Assembly (NCBI GenBank): GCA_963573385.1
Contig: CAUYLG010051132.1
Location: forward strand, 1-64,000
Source: Cacajao melanocephalus
Taxonomy: Eukaryota > Chordata > Mammalia > Primates > Pitheciidae
DNA: 64,000 nt
Direction of reading: 5' to 3'
The position numbers and the translations under genes are program-made. Under the pieces are notes generated by a model. It was not told the origin of the DNA and ran no database searches. It was given only the letters and a program-made list of their open reading frames with translations. Each line of letters opens with the position of its first letter. Positions within the stretch are counted from its first letter, which is position 1. Shown piece after piece: positions 1 to 13,472 of this stretch.

Positions 1-420
1 GACACATGCACACGTATGTTCATTGCAGCCCTGTGTACAATAGCAAAGACCTGGAACCAACCCAAATGCCCATCAATGATAGACTGGACAAAGAAAATGT
101 GGTACATATACACCATGGAATACTATGCAGCCATAAAAAACGATGAGTTTGTGCCCTTTGTAGGGACTTGGATGAATCTGGAAACCATCATTCTCAGCAA
201 ACTGACACAAGAACAGAAAGCCAAACACCACATGTTCTCACTCATGGGTGGGTGTTGAACAATGAGAACACGTGGACTCAGGGAGAGGAGCATCACACAC
301 TGGTGGCAGTTGTCGGGAGCAGGGGAGAGAGAGCAGCGGGTGGGGAGGGAGGGTAGAGTGGGGAGGGATAACATGGGGAGAAATGCCAGATATAGTATGC
401 ATCTAAAGTAAAATAAAAAA
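1..420 (+). mobile_element. L1 3' end (ORF2 C-terminus and 3' UTR)
   Basis: The sequence matches the primate L1 signature of the ORF2 end, followed by the 3' UTR with a GGGAGGGATAACATGGGGAGA-type segment and an A-rich end near 410-420. It runs off the left edge. The reading frame ends after about 80 residues from the edge, and no intact ORF is possible. Confidence 0.9.
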
Positions 421-1830
421 AATTTTTTTTAAATTACTTAACTTCATTTAACCTAATCTGTTAATTTCTTCTAATTATCTCAAAAATGTCTAAGAGAATG
501 AAGTTTCAAATGAAAGGCATTTAAATGCCTTTCTTATAATTTATAATGTCTTATAATTTTCAAACTGTGCCATTAGTTTAAAAAAATGATTAGTTTTCTA
601 TGTTTCATAAACCTACTGCTGGTACAATAATGAATTCTAATTAGGTATTCCATAGGCAAATAAACTTAGGAATTGCTACTCTGAATGTATCTCCATCTCA
701 AGATTACAAGACTACACTCATCACTTTCCCTTCCCAATATATTCCAACTCGTCTCCTATATTTAAGACTTCAGTGAATAACAAGATGTCCACCTGAGCTA
801 CAAATGTGGGTCATCCTTGAGGACCCCATCTTCCTCAAACCTTCCCATCCAATTGTCCTTACAATTCTACCTTTCTAATAGCTCTTGAATCTTCCTTTCT
901 TTTCTTTCCATTCCCATTGGTCCAGGTCTTCAATGTTTGGTTTTCACTGGATTACTGCAACTTTCTTATAATTGGTCGGTCGCTCTCTCTCTCCCCAATC
1001 TTATTACTTTTCACAGTGCTGCCAGAAGGATATTTTTGTTATGCTTAGTTGATCATATTACACTTCTGCATGAAAACCTTCCATGATTCTCAATCATCTA
1101 CTTTCCTTGTCATGACCCTTAATGACCTGAAGTCTACTTATCTACTTCTATATATCCTTTCAGGAGAAATCTCACCCCTCTCAGGAAGCCTTCTTTGAAC
1201 CCAGAGTTGAGATTAGTAGCCTATTCAGTATGTTTCCAAAGTATCCTGTGCTGGCCATTATCATCGTTTATATTGTATTATTCTCTTCCATTTATATGTC
1301 TGTTTCATAGTCACCTCATCTCTACTACAGGTCCTTAGGGGAGGGTGTACTTTTTTTATATATTCCCAGAATCCACCAAGAAGGCCTACCAAGAAGTGAC
1401 CATTCACTTGGTGAACAAATGGGATACCAGTCTCTGAAAATGGAAGAGCCTTCAAGTATTAGATGGTGATGGATTGTCCGTTCTAACACAGATGTTTCAA
1501 AAGTAAATCTTATTAGGCATATCTATGAGCCTTTCTCACCTCCACACCTTCCCTATGCACTCTACTACTCTTCCAATTCCATTCTAGCTCTTTCCCAGCT
1601 CCTTGCCAACTACCGTTTCTCCCTGTCACTTCCTGTTTCAGAGCAACCCTGGCCATCCAGCTCCCACATTAACTCTTATTTCTACCTTAGTATATTTAAC
1701 CATACCCATATTCATCCTTCCGTTTTAGTGACATTACTATGATGCAGCAATCCTTACAACTATCTACAAAGTTTTAACTTATTATCCCCATTATATATAC
1801 AAGAAAACTGTGACTCAGAAAGGTTCATTC
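421..1830. other. Intergenic AT-rich sequence with an antisense L2-like segment
   Basis: Positions 421-880 are AT-rich and unrecognised. About 880-1330 resembles the antisense 3' part of an L2 element (CTTAATGACCTGAAGTCTAC and CAGGAGAAATCTCACC contexts). Positions 1330-1830 show nothing I can name. No coding or RNA gene is seen. Confidence 0.4.
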
Positions 1831-2280
1831 ATTTATTTAGCAAATGTTTATTGGGCACCTTCTATGTGTCTAGCAGTATGCTGTGTATCAGATACCTGCC
1901 ATCATTACACTTAAAGTCTAATGAAAATAAACAGACATTAAACAAGCAAACATACAAATCTATAAAAATAAATTATAAAAGATACCGTAAAGGAAAGGAA
2001 TTGAGATCCATAAACTAACCAGAGTGGGAAACCTAGTGATATAGAGATGAGATCTGAAGGTTAAGTAGGACTTAGCCAGGTAAAGAATGGGAAGCAGTGT
2101 TCTAGCAAGGGAACAGCATGTAAGAGGTCCTGAGGAAGGCAATGGGCTAGCTCCTTCAAGGAAGTGAAGGAAGACCAGTGTGGTTGGAACATAATTAGGG
2201 AATAGCAAAGGATAGGCGATGAAGCCAGAGGCAAGACTACGTGAGACCTGTGGGTCCCAGTGAGAATTTGGAGTTCTTTT
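1830..2280 (+). mobile_element. L2-like fragment
   Basis: TTTATTGGGCACCTTCTATG followed by cumulative 'kg/animal'-type L2 sequence (for example AGGTCCTGAGGAAGGCAATG and GACCAGTGTGGTTGGAACA) is characteristic of the L2 3' half. It is old, diverged and without coding capacity. Confidence 0.5.
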
Positions 2281-2409
2281 CTAAGTTCAATTATTTTTCA
2301 TGTCATGACTACTTTATTCCTTCTTATGGGTGAATGTGTTAGGTTCCTAACTGACCTACCTCTAGTCTCTCCAAAACCACTCCACACTTGCCAAATAAAT
2401 TAATCAATG

Positions 2410-2715
2410 CTACAATGAAATCTTCCTACAAAGGTAGCTCTTCCTTTTCCTTTCAAAAAACAAATAACTCTCCTTTCCACTATATTCAGTCTCAATTATT
2501 TAGCCTGGGATGTCAGGTCCCTCATACTGTGGATTCTAATTTGATCCAGAGTATGGATTAAATAAATCCAGTACAACTTCTTATGAAGGTAGCTCTCACT
2601 TCCCCTCTCAAAAAACATAAATAGCTCTCTCCTTCCTACCATACTCTTTATTACTTGGCTAGGTTTTCAGGTCCCCATACTCTATTGTATTCCCAGACTA
2701 TAGAACCTGCTCTCC
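2410..2715. repeat. Diverged tandem duplication of a ~150-bp unit
   Basis: Two consecutive blocks share the same order of landmarks: AAGGTAGCTCT, CTCAAAAAACA, CTC(T)CCTTCC and CAGGTCCC(T)CATACT. Copy 1 spans about 2410-2560 and copy 2 about 2568-2715. The unit is not a repeat I recognise. Divergence suggests an old duplication. Confidence 0.55.
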
Positions 2716-3612
2716 AATATCAGTAATGGCCCCCAGTGACCAACCCAGTGAGTTTTTTTCTGTCTTCATTCCCTCACTCCTTGCTACAGGGTCTCACTTC
2801 CTCTTTCAATCAGAAGAAGGGTTTTTAACCTGCACTCCAAATGCCATAGCAATCAGAGGTCTAGTTCTAGTCAGAGCAATTAGGCAAGAGAAAAAAAAAA
2901 TAATAAAGGCCATTAAAATTGGAAAGAAGGAAGCCAAACTATTCATGTTTGCAGACGAAATGATATTATATATACAAAACACTAAAAGCTCCACACACAC
3001 AAAACCTCTTAGAACTGATACATTCAGTAAAGTTGCAGGATACAAAATTATCATATAAAAATCAACGGTGTTTCTGGATACAAACAGTAAACTAATGGAA
3101 AAAGAAATTAAAGAAAGTAATCTCATTTTCAACAGCTACAAAAAAAACCCCAAAACAAAATAAAATAACTAAAATAAACCAAAGAGGTGAGAGATTTCTA
3201 CAAAGAAAATCATGAAACACTGAGGAAAGAAACTGAGGTCACACAAAAATGGAAAGACATCCTGTGTTCACAGATTAGAAGAATTTGTATTGTGAAAATG
3301 ACTGTACTACCAAAAGCAATCTACAGATTTGTTGCAATTCCGATCAAACTACCAAAGACATTATTTGCAGAAATAGAAATAGAAAAAACAAACCTAAAAT
3401 TCTTATGGAACCACAGAAGGCACTATAACAGTCAAAGCAATCCTGAACAAAAAGAACAAAGCTGGAGGCATCATACTACCTTACTTCAAAATATACTACA
3501 AACCTATAGTAACTAAAAGAGCATGATACTTGGATAAAAACGATTCATAGACCAATAGAACTGAATAAAGAACACAGAAATAATACATCCACGTATTTAT
3601 AGCCAACTGACT

Positions 3613-3697
3613 TTCAACAAAGGTACTAAGATATTCAGTACTTAGTACCTTTATTGAAGAGGTACTAAGATATTCAGTACTTAGTACCTTTGTTGAA
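3613..3697. repeat. Nested palindrome made of two 39-bp units inside L1
   Basis: The outer arms TTCAACAAAGGTACTAAG (3613-3630) and CTTAGTACCTTTGTTGAA (3680-3697) are perfect 18-bp inverted repeats. Between them lie two direct 39-bp copies starting at 3621 and 3660. Each copy contains a 10-bp hairpin (AGGTACTAAG / CTTAGTACCT) around a 10-base loop. Ordinary L1 has a single short stretch here. Confidence 0.85.
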
Positions 3698-3980
3698 GAG
3701 GACACTATCTTCATTAAATGGTGCTGGATAACAATATGCAGAAAAATACAGCTAGACCTCATTTCTCATTGAATACAAAAATTAAATCAAAATAGATTAA
3801 AAACTGAAATGAAAGAGCTGAAACTATAATACTACTATAAGAAAATACGGGGGAAATGCTCAAGACTTTGGTCCAAGCAAACATTTTTTTGGTATAAGAC
3901 TTCAAAAGCACAGGCAACGAAAGCAAAAATAGACAAATGGGATCATATCAAGATAAAAAGCTTCTGCCACAGGAAACAAT

Positions 3981-4157
3981 CAACAGAGTGAAGAAACAAA
4001 CTTCAGAATGGGAAAAAATAGGTACAAACTATCCATCTGATAAGGGATTAATAACCAGAATATATATCAACAAAGTGAAGAGACAGCCTTCAGAATGGGA
4101 AAAAAAATAAGTGCAAACTATCCATTTGACAAGGGATTAATAACAAGAATACATAAG
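3981..4157 (+). repeat. Tandem duplication of ~88 bp within L1 ORF2
   Basis: Both copies contain CAACA-AGTGAAGA, CTTCAGAATGGGAAAAAA, CAAACTATCCAT and AAGGGATTAATAAC in the same order: about 3981-4068 and 4069-4157. L1 normally carries one copy of this block, so this is a lineage-specific duplication in a dead element. Confidence 0.75.
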
Positions 4158-5221
4158 GAACTCAAACCCAACAGCAAAAAACCTCCAAATAATCCCATTT
4201 GAAAATGGGCAAATGATCTGAATAGACATTTCTCAAAAGATATACAAATGGCCAACAGGCATATGAAAAAATGCTCAACATCACTAATCATCAGGAAAAT
4301 GCAAATCAAAACCACAATGAGATATCATCTGAATCTACTTAAAATGGCTGTTATAAAAAAGACACAGATAAGAAATACTGGTGAGGATGCAGAGAAAGGG
4401 AAATGCTCATATACTGATGGTAGAAATGTAAATTAACATAGCCACTATGGAAAACCATATAAAGATTCCTCAAACAACTAAGAACAGATCTACTACATGA
4501 TTCAGCAATCCTACTGCTGGGTATATATCCAAAAGAAAGCATATCAGTATATCAGAGAGATGTGTATACACCTATATTTATTGCAGCACTACCCCCAGTA
4601 GCCAAGACATGGAATCAATCTAAATGTCTATCAAGTGACTGGATAAAGAAAATGTGGTGTGTATATATATATATAATGGATATTATTCAGCCATAAAAAA
4701 AGAATGAAATCCTGTCATTTGTAGCAACATGGATGGAATTGGAAGTCATTATGTTAATGAAGTCAGGCACAGAAAGAAAAATATTACATATGTGGGAACT
4801 AAAAAAGTTGATCTTATGGAGGTAGAGGGTAGAATGATGGTTACCAGAGGCTGGGAAAGGGCAGGAGTGGATGAAGAGAGATTCATTAATGGTTACAAAA
4901 ATATAGTTAAATTGAAAGAGTAAGTTCTATAGTGTTCGATAGCACAGCCAGGTGACTACAGTTAGCATTCATTTACTATATATTTCAAAATAGTTACAAG
5001 AGTAGATTTGAAATGCCACCGACAGAAAAAAATAAATGTTTGAGGTGATGGATATGCTAATGACCCTGATTTGATCATTACACATCATCTGTATGTATCA
5101 AAACATCACATGTACCCCATATACAATTATTATATATCAATAAAAAGGTTTTCAAAGAAAAACAAAAGAATTCAGAGGTCCATAAACTTAGATGAAATTT
5201 TTAAAAGTCATCTTTATTTTC

Positions 5222-5506
5222 TTTTTTTTGAGATGGAGTTTTGCTCTCGTTGCCCAGGTTGGAGTGCAGTGCATGATCTCAGCTCACCACAACCTCCGCC
5301 TCCCGGGTTCAAGCAATTCTCCTGCCTCAACCTCCTGAGTAGCTGGGATTACAGACATGCACCATCATGTCCAGCTAATTTTGTATTTTTAGTAGAGACG
5401 GGTTTCTCCATGTTGGTCAGAGTGGTCTTGAACTCTCGACATCAGGTGATTCGCCCGCCTCAGCCTCCCAAAGTGCTAGAATTATAGGCGTGAGCCGCGT
5501 CCGGCC
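5222..5506 (-). mobile_element. Alu, antisense
   Basis: Full-length antisense Alu with a T-run at its left end and GGCC at its right. It is flanked by an 8-bp target-site duplication GTCATCTT (5207-5214 and 5508-5515). Confidence 0.93.
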
Positions 5507-5795
5507 TGTCATCTTCAGTTTCAAAAAACTCTCATTGAAATTTAATTTTATGAATGTAGAAAATAAATCTTTGCAGAACAGCCAGTAGCTGTAACACTGT
5601 CATCAATGGAAAACACCATCAATTAATATTTTCATATCACATTACAGTTGTTACAGACAACTCAAAATATCACTTACAATTATGGGAGTTGTTGAACTTG
5701 CCAACAAATCAGCTTTTTAATATATTAGTAAAGAAACACTGTATTGTATTAATACAGAAACACATACTACTAGATATCATACATTTCTTTAAATA
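5507..5795. other. AT-rich intergenic sequence
   Basis: No gene, RNA or named repeat is recognised. The sequence is simple AT-rich DNA between an Alu and a Tigger-type MITE. Confidence 0.4.
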
Positions 5796-6065
5796 CAGTA
5801 ATGCCCCCCACATAGCACCAAATCTGATTATACAGTTTCTTCCTATCCAGAGATGTACTTACAATAAAGTTTAATTTATAAATTAGGACAGGAAGAGATT
5901 AACAACAACAATGAAATAGGACAATTATACTGTAATAAAAGTTATGTGAATATGGTCTTTCTGTCTCATATACAAAGTATCTTATTGTACTTATTTTTAG
6001 ACCCGGGTTGACCTTGGGTAACTGAAATCACAGAAAGTGAAACTGCAGATAAGGGGGGACCACTG
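5796..6065. mobile_element. Tigger/MER2-type MITE with TA target duplication
   Basis: Terminal inverted repeats CAGTAATGCCCCC (5796 on) and GGGGGACCACTG (ending 6065; the reverse complement begins CAGTGGTCCCCC) are flanked on both sides by TA (5794-5795, 6066-6067). This is the hallmark of pogo/Tigger transposons. The internal sequence is too short for a transposase. Confidence 0.8.
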
Positions 6066-6594
6066 TATTTTGATAACTGTAGTTTATATTTCATTTTATG
6101 CATTTACAAATATCATCAGACAAGATCCAAAGTCTTCACCAAACTGACAAAAAAGCTCATGACACATAAAAAGCTTATGAAGTCCTGATTTAATCATTTA
6201 TTCAATAAACATGAAATCATTCCTGGAACCATCTTCTGTTCTAGCTTCCTCACGTTATGTTGCTCTGCTTCTCCTCCTGGTTTGAGATCTTCCATTGGTT
6301 CCACTTCTTATTCTTGCTTCCTGTATGAGGATCTAACCCAAAGGTCAATCCTTCACCCTAAATTGTATTTATACCCCTTCCTTTATAAACCTCAGCTACC
6401 TTCATGGCTGATTCAAACATCACTTCAGTAACTCTCAAATCTACTTTTCCTAATCTTTTTTTCTCCAACTTCAATCTTGGATCTTAAACTCCCAGCTGTG
6501 CCTAGTAACCAGAATAATATACCACCCAGAGTCAGCTGGGTTCAAATTCCAATTCTACTACTTACCAAAAGTGTGACCTGAGATAAATAATATC
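6066..6594. other. Intergenic sequence with a MIR-like tail
   Basis: Mostly unrecognised. About 6510-6594 (GTTCAAATTCCAATTCTACT, then TGTGACCTGAGATAA) resembles the centre of an ancient MIR. No gene is seen. Confidence 0.35.
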
Positions 6595-6918
6595 TGCTAT
6601 GGTTTGAATTTCCCCTCCAAAACTCTTGTTGAAATTAATTGCTATTGTGACAGTATTAAGCAGTGGGATCTTTTAAGAGTTAATTAGGTCATGGGGTCTC
6701 TGCTCTCATGAATGGATTAATACTACTATTACAGGTATGGGTTCTCATTTAAAAAGGTATGTTCTGGCCCCCATTCTCTCTCCATCTCATGTGCTTGTTT
6801 GCCCTTCTGCGTTGGGATAATGCAGCACAAGGCTCTTACCAGCTGCCAATGCCATGCTGTTGGACTTCCCAGCATCTCTGTGGTACTCTGTGATAGCATC
6901 AGCAAACAGACTAAGACA
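6595..6918 (+). mobile_element. MaLR-family LTR (MST/MLT type), solo
   Basis: It begins TGCTATGGTTTGAAT and ends ACTAAGACA, with GTTGAAATTAATTGCTATTG and GGACTTCCCAGC in between. This is the layout of mammalian-apparent LTR retrotransposons of the ERVL-MaLR group. It is a solo LTR without internal sequence. Confidence 0.75.
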
Positions 6919-7998
6919 TCCCTTGCTTCTGTTGTTTCATTTGAAAACTGAGGGTGATAATATTCCAACCCCCTGTCATTTTAATTTGATATTTATTAAC
7001 ATGGACAGTGCCAGCCACTGGAAGACAGAGTTCCAATCTAACAACGTAATTCTGATCAAGTCACTGGTTGAAAAATTTCAGTTACCCACTGGTTCCAAAC
7101 TTAACAGCTGGAAACTCTCTATAATGTGTTCCCTAATATAAATTTACCTCCCATTTTCAATTTGCCTGCTCTACTTCTTATAGCTTATGTTCTGGCCAGA
7201 TTGAACTAGACAATTTCTGTGACAATAACCTGTGCTGTGCTGTTCTACTTCTGTCTTTCCTCACACAATTCTAATGTCTCAGATATGTTTGAAGGCATTA
7301 ATTTTGTCTATGATTATTCCCCTACACATCATGCCCCATAAAACATACACATCGTACTCTTACCTAAGTCACATACTTACACATCAACTCACCTCAATAT
7401 TTGCTCAATTTGTGAGGACCTCATATTGGCCAGATACTATGACAGGATCTGGGGATATGAAAAAGAAAAGAAAGCATGAAAAAAAAAGAATACATTATGG
7501 TCTTGCTCTCAAGATCAAGGTCTAGTACTAGAGAGAAACATGTAATCACATAAATGCCATTCACTGTGGAAAGTATAATCTTAAGAGGAAGGGACACCAA
7601 AGAATGAGCAGTCAGCTCAGCTTGAAAGGTAACATTAAGCTTTTCAGAGATGCTGGTGTTTGGGTTTACATAGATTGGGGAAAAGCCTACTCCGTATACA
7701 AAGCGCACACGTATAAAACACAGAGGCATGAAACAAAATGATGTGTCTGGGAAACAGTTCAATATAGCTGGAATATAGGGCCCAAGAGGAAGTGGCTAGA
7801 CATGAGCCTCAAAAGCTAGGCAGCCTGTTCTGGCAAACAGGAATTTGGACTTTATCACATAGTCAATGAGGAATTAACATAGAGTTTAAAAAAGAGATAT
7901 GGCCAGGGCTATATTTTGGAAAGCTCTCTCCTGGCAGTATCATGGCAGAGGCAGAGAGGAAAGTCTAAAGCAGCATTGTCCACCAGAACTTGCAATGA
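6919..7998. other. Intergenic sequence with L2-like stretches
   Basis: About 7060-7330 resembles antisense L2. About 7430-7800 resembles sense L2 (GGCCAGATACTATGACAGGA, then TTGCTCTCAAGATC). Nothing coding is recognised. Confidence 0.4.
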
Positions 7999-9879
<1,881 letters not shown>

Positions 9880-10289
9880 TAACAGGCTAAGACTAAGCCG
9901 AAAGCGAAATCCAAATCTCTGGTCCGCACCTCATCTCCCAGCGCTGCAGGCGCGACGAGGACGAGAAACTCCCTCTCCAGTGATCGCACACCACAGGACA
10001 CCAAGGAAGGGGCTCCTCTCTGCAGACCCTCGAATCTGCAGGTCCAGGCCCCATTCTCCTCCGCTGACAGGAGCTCAGCGGCGCGCGCTTCCACTGGATT
10101 CCAGCCAGGATCAGCCAAGCAGCACCTTACAGCTACCGAGGATGAAACAAGCCTGAGCGCCCGGGGCTGTCTCGCTAGGCCGCGGGTAGTGGGGGAGGGG
10201 GTAATGAGGCAGGAACTCGGCGCCCGGCGCAGGCTCCCGCCCCACCAACTGGGCGCGCTCGGAGCCCAGTCGCCGGAGCTGCAGGCCTG

Positions 10290-10430
10290 GCATGGACGCA
10301 TGCGCACTACGGCTCTCCCCGCGGCCTCCGGCACGCTTTTCCCCTCCCCCAGTCAGGACGCACCCTTGCGCCTGCGCTATGTGTGTTCCTGGGCTGCGGC
10401 AGCCATGCGGAACCCGTACCGAGAGGCGAG
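10290..10430 (+). promoter_or_regulatory. Candidate upstream TATA-less BRD2 promoter
   Basis: Two NRF1-like sites lie within 80 bp: ACGCATGCGCA at 10297-10307 and TGCGCCTGCGC at 10367-10377. They sit in CpG-rich, TATA-less sequence about 4.4 kb upstream of the coding start. From the remembered size of the human BRD2 gene (about 12.8 kb), the most distal transcription start would fall close to 10400, which fits. I could not fix the exon or its splice donor from sequence alone. CAGE or RNA ends would decide. Confidence 0.5.
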
Positions 10431-12003
10431 TGGGGGGGAACCGAGTCGACGACTGCGGGTTAGGAACCTGGGGATTTGGAAAAGCAGCAGCATTATAGCG
10501 CTCTGGGTTTCAGAACATAGGCTTGGGCCATGCGGACCCCTTGGCCCCTTGCGCGACCCCCAGGAACGTTTGGAAAACTGGTCCTCGTGGCGGGGGGAGA
10601 TGGGGGGGAAACAGCGGGCACGTGACCCCGGTCAGCCAATCTGGGTGCTGCTGACGTGGCGGCGCGGCCCCAATGTCTCCCCACCCCCCAGCCCGGTCGG
10701 GAAGGGAGGGGCTGGGGGCTACGCCCCCTCCCCCAACACGGCTTCGTTTTCCGGGGGGGGGTTGACACCCCGGATTACATACCCCGTACCAAGTCGAGGG
10801 CAACTTTGGAGGCCCCCTGGAAGGCTTTAGGATCCAGGTGAGAATGGGCCCTTGTGGGGCGGAGATGTTGTCAGTCACTTAAGTGCTTAACCAATGGTGG
10901 GGAGTCCGGGAGGGGGATTCTTGGGGTTCAGAAAAGAATCCTGAGAGTGGAAAGATTTGTCCTTCAAACCTTTTACAGCCAATGGGAGCGTGGAAGGGGG
11001 CGAGCGGGAGAGGGCCACCGGGGTGGGGGAGGGGAATGGCCAGCCTCATTCCTCCATACCAGTTGGAGGGCAAAGGGGTGAGGGGGCGGCGTGCCCCCCC
11101 CATTCCATTCGGCCCCTGGGGGTACAGCAGCCAGGAGCCAGGTGAGAAGGGATCCTTCGGCGGCCGAGGGAGGGGTGACCTGGCGGTGGGCTGAGGAGTG
11201 GAGTGGTGGCTGTGGCCCCTACCCGTGGATGTGAATGCTTTAGGAGTTGGCCACCCAGGTTGTGAACTGAGGTTGTTCCCAGGCGCCAACTTGCTTTCTC
11301 CCCAGAGTCTCTGGAGGGAGCATTGCTGGGCGCCCTTTCTGTCCGCAGTAGGGGAGCGCCAGTCGTCACACGCCAGGCTGGAGGTTACGCTTCGAGTCGC
11401 TTATCGAATTTGTGTGCATTCACGTGGACACGACCTGTGGGGCCTTCTGCCCCTGTAGGGTCTTTCCTGAGCACGTGTCTACTCCAGGCTGGGGGGCTTA
11501 CAGGCTGAAAGCTTGAGGTCTGCTTAGGAACAGAAACCAGGCCCAAGGTGGGTGCTGGCAGTAGGGGGTCAAGAAGGCATGGCCTGGGATGCGAGGGAGG
11601 CTCGGGACCTGGAATGATTTCACAGCTCCCAAGGTTTCGGGTTTCTCCAGGGTGGCCTCTTCCATCGCCTCCCTCATCCCCTCCCCCAGTCCTGAACAGT
11701 TCTCTCCTTGTGTACTGCGGGGGAGGGAACGGAAAGGAGGAAAGAGTTACTTTCCCAAATTACTGAGTAGCAGTAGCCTCCCCAGTGACTCATGTGGGGG
11801 AAGGGAGGATAAAGAGGGATCGGGAGGCAGTGATTTTCTGGAATGCAGAGAATAAGCGAGAGCAATGTCTGGCTGCCCTTTTCCTTTCTAAGGCCCAGTA
11901 TTTTCTCAGCCTCCTAAGCTTTTCTTCCACGGCCGGCCCCCTGGCGGGCCTCTGTCCTGACCTGCAGAGCCTCGGTGGAGAAAAGTAGATTTGGGAGGTT
12001 GGG

Positions 12004-12018
12004 CCACTAGGGGGAGGG
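12004..12018 (+). promoter_or_regulatory. CTCF-like motif in the BRD2 CpG island
   Basis: CCACTAGGGGGAG agrees with the core of the CTCF consensus (CCASYAGRKGGCRS-like), with one or two departures at the 3' side. It lies between the two candidate BRD2 promoters. Motif reading only. Confidence 0.4.
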
Positions 12019-12649
12019 GAGAGGGCCTCTGCAAAGTTGCTGTGTCATTGCCCCCCCCTCCCCCGCTGCAGCCGCCCAGACGGGGCCGCGTGTACTTTTG
12101 GGGGCCAGGGCCTGGTCCCTGGCTGGGGGTAGGGGACTCTGCTCTTCTGATGCTCATTTTCTCCCTCCCTCCCGGGGTTTGCTCTACTCAGGGCGTCAGG
12201 AAGACGGGAGATTGGCGGCCATTTTAGACGCAGTAACCGAGGTTGGAGCTGAAGGGCTACAGCAGAGGAGGGAGGGTGGCGTGGTTGCAGCTCAAGGACC
12301 TAGGCCCTTACGAGCCCTTCCTTGGGGAAGGGGGAATCTTACTGTGTATTTGTTCACCTACGTTGATGATTTTTCCCAGATACCTACACAAGTTTGTTTT
12401 CTCCCTGGTAGCAAAGACAGGGGAAACGGGAGAGGGAACACCCCGCCAAAGCCCAGGTTTTCTCGGGTGGGGGAAATTCTTTCACTCTCTTGTAAGGGGG
12501 CGGGGACGGCCCCAGAGATGCTCTGGAGATCCTGGCCTTGGGCTCTCGTTTATTCTGCACCCTTATTTAGATAACCAAATTATGAGGAAGACTTAAGGGA
12601 GGGGGCGAAACTGAGCTCCCAAAATGGCTCCTGCCCCTCCTCGGAGGCG

Positions 12650-12815
12650 GACGGCCGGGGGGAGGGGAGGAGGGGAGGAGGGGGAGGGCTAGTCTGAGCC
12701 GCAGCCGCCGCCTCCTCCGCTCGCCCTCCTCCCTGGCGCTGACCGATGGACCAGCCGCTCCGTAGGGAGGACTCCGGACCCTGGTGGGGGGGCGGGGGGG
12801 GTTTCTTGGCTCCCG
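12650..12815 (+). promoter_or_regulatory. G-run cluster, probable G-quadruplex-forming sequence
   Basis: Repeated G4-G6 runs separated by one or two bases occur at about 12655-12690 and again at 12784-12802, both on the + strand. This far exceeds the four-run rule for intramolecular quadruplexes. The region also holds a GC-rich segment with CCGCCGCC triplets that could be an untranslated first exon. Function is inferred. Confidence 0.45.
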
Positions 12816-13472
12816 TGGCTGAGGGACCCTAAGAGGCGGATACGGGTCTGCCCTTAGGGGTGGTGCAGGGCGTGGGGAAGGTCCAAGCTCGCCTAGAGGG
12901 GCAGGGTGTTTCCCCTAAGTCGCCCCTCGCAGGACTTGTTTTTTTCTGCCCTGAGCCTGACGCCGGAATGGAGTTTGAGGAAGAGGTGAGGTGGGTTACA
13001 TTGTATACGGTAGATGGATGCGTTTGGAGATTTTAATCCCACTTCAGGGTTGCCGAGGGGTTTTGGAACGGGCAGAAACGTGTTGGTAACTGTGGGTGTG
13101 AGTGGGGCGGGATTAGAAAGGCGTTTGGGCGTGCAAATTTGGGAGACGTATTCTAGCTTTCGTGGCCTGTGGGATTAAACAGAGTAGTAATGTTTTGCTC
13201 TTGTCTTTCCATTGTTTGGCTAGGGGGAGGGAGGGGAGTATTTTAAGACTGGCAAGCCTGTGTTTTAGATTGTGAAGCATGGGACGTTAGATCCCCTCGT
13301 CGCCATTCTGAAGCCGGTATAGCTGTTTGCCATGGAGGAGCAGGCCGCGGCTTCTAAGATGGCGTCTTCTTCCTCATTTCAGATTCTTCGCTCCAGCGGC
13401 CTTACCGCCGAGAACCACCACCCGCCGGGCGTCTTGCGGCCACACCCCTGGCGGGCCCAGGCCGGCTACGCC

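Larger units (their letters stand above)
2860..5155 (+). mobile_element. Degenerate L1 (ORF2 3' half and 3' UTR), internally rearranged
   Basis: This is an L1 ORF2 remnant broken by many stops and shifts. It ends in the 3' UTR and AATAAAAAGG near 5140. Two internal anomalies are entered separately: a nested palindromic duplication at 3613-3697 and an ~88-bp tandem duplication at 3981-4157. It is followed by an antisense Alu. Confidence 0.85.

Noticed and set aside
5071..5487. 138-codon frame with Ser/Pro-rich C-terminus
   Set aside because: The C-terminal half is translated antisense Alu, a common false gene. The same applies to frames at 29595, 31329, 34070, 39469 and 54022.
10189..10830. 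213-codon open frame in the CpG island
   Set aside because: Long frames are expected where G+C is high and stops are rare; no domain, and several overlapping frames on both strands are similarly open. Its ATG at 10405 could lie in an upstream first exon, but nothing supports translation.
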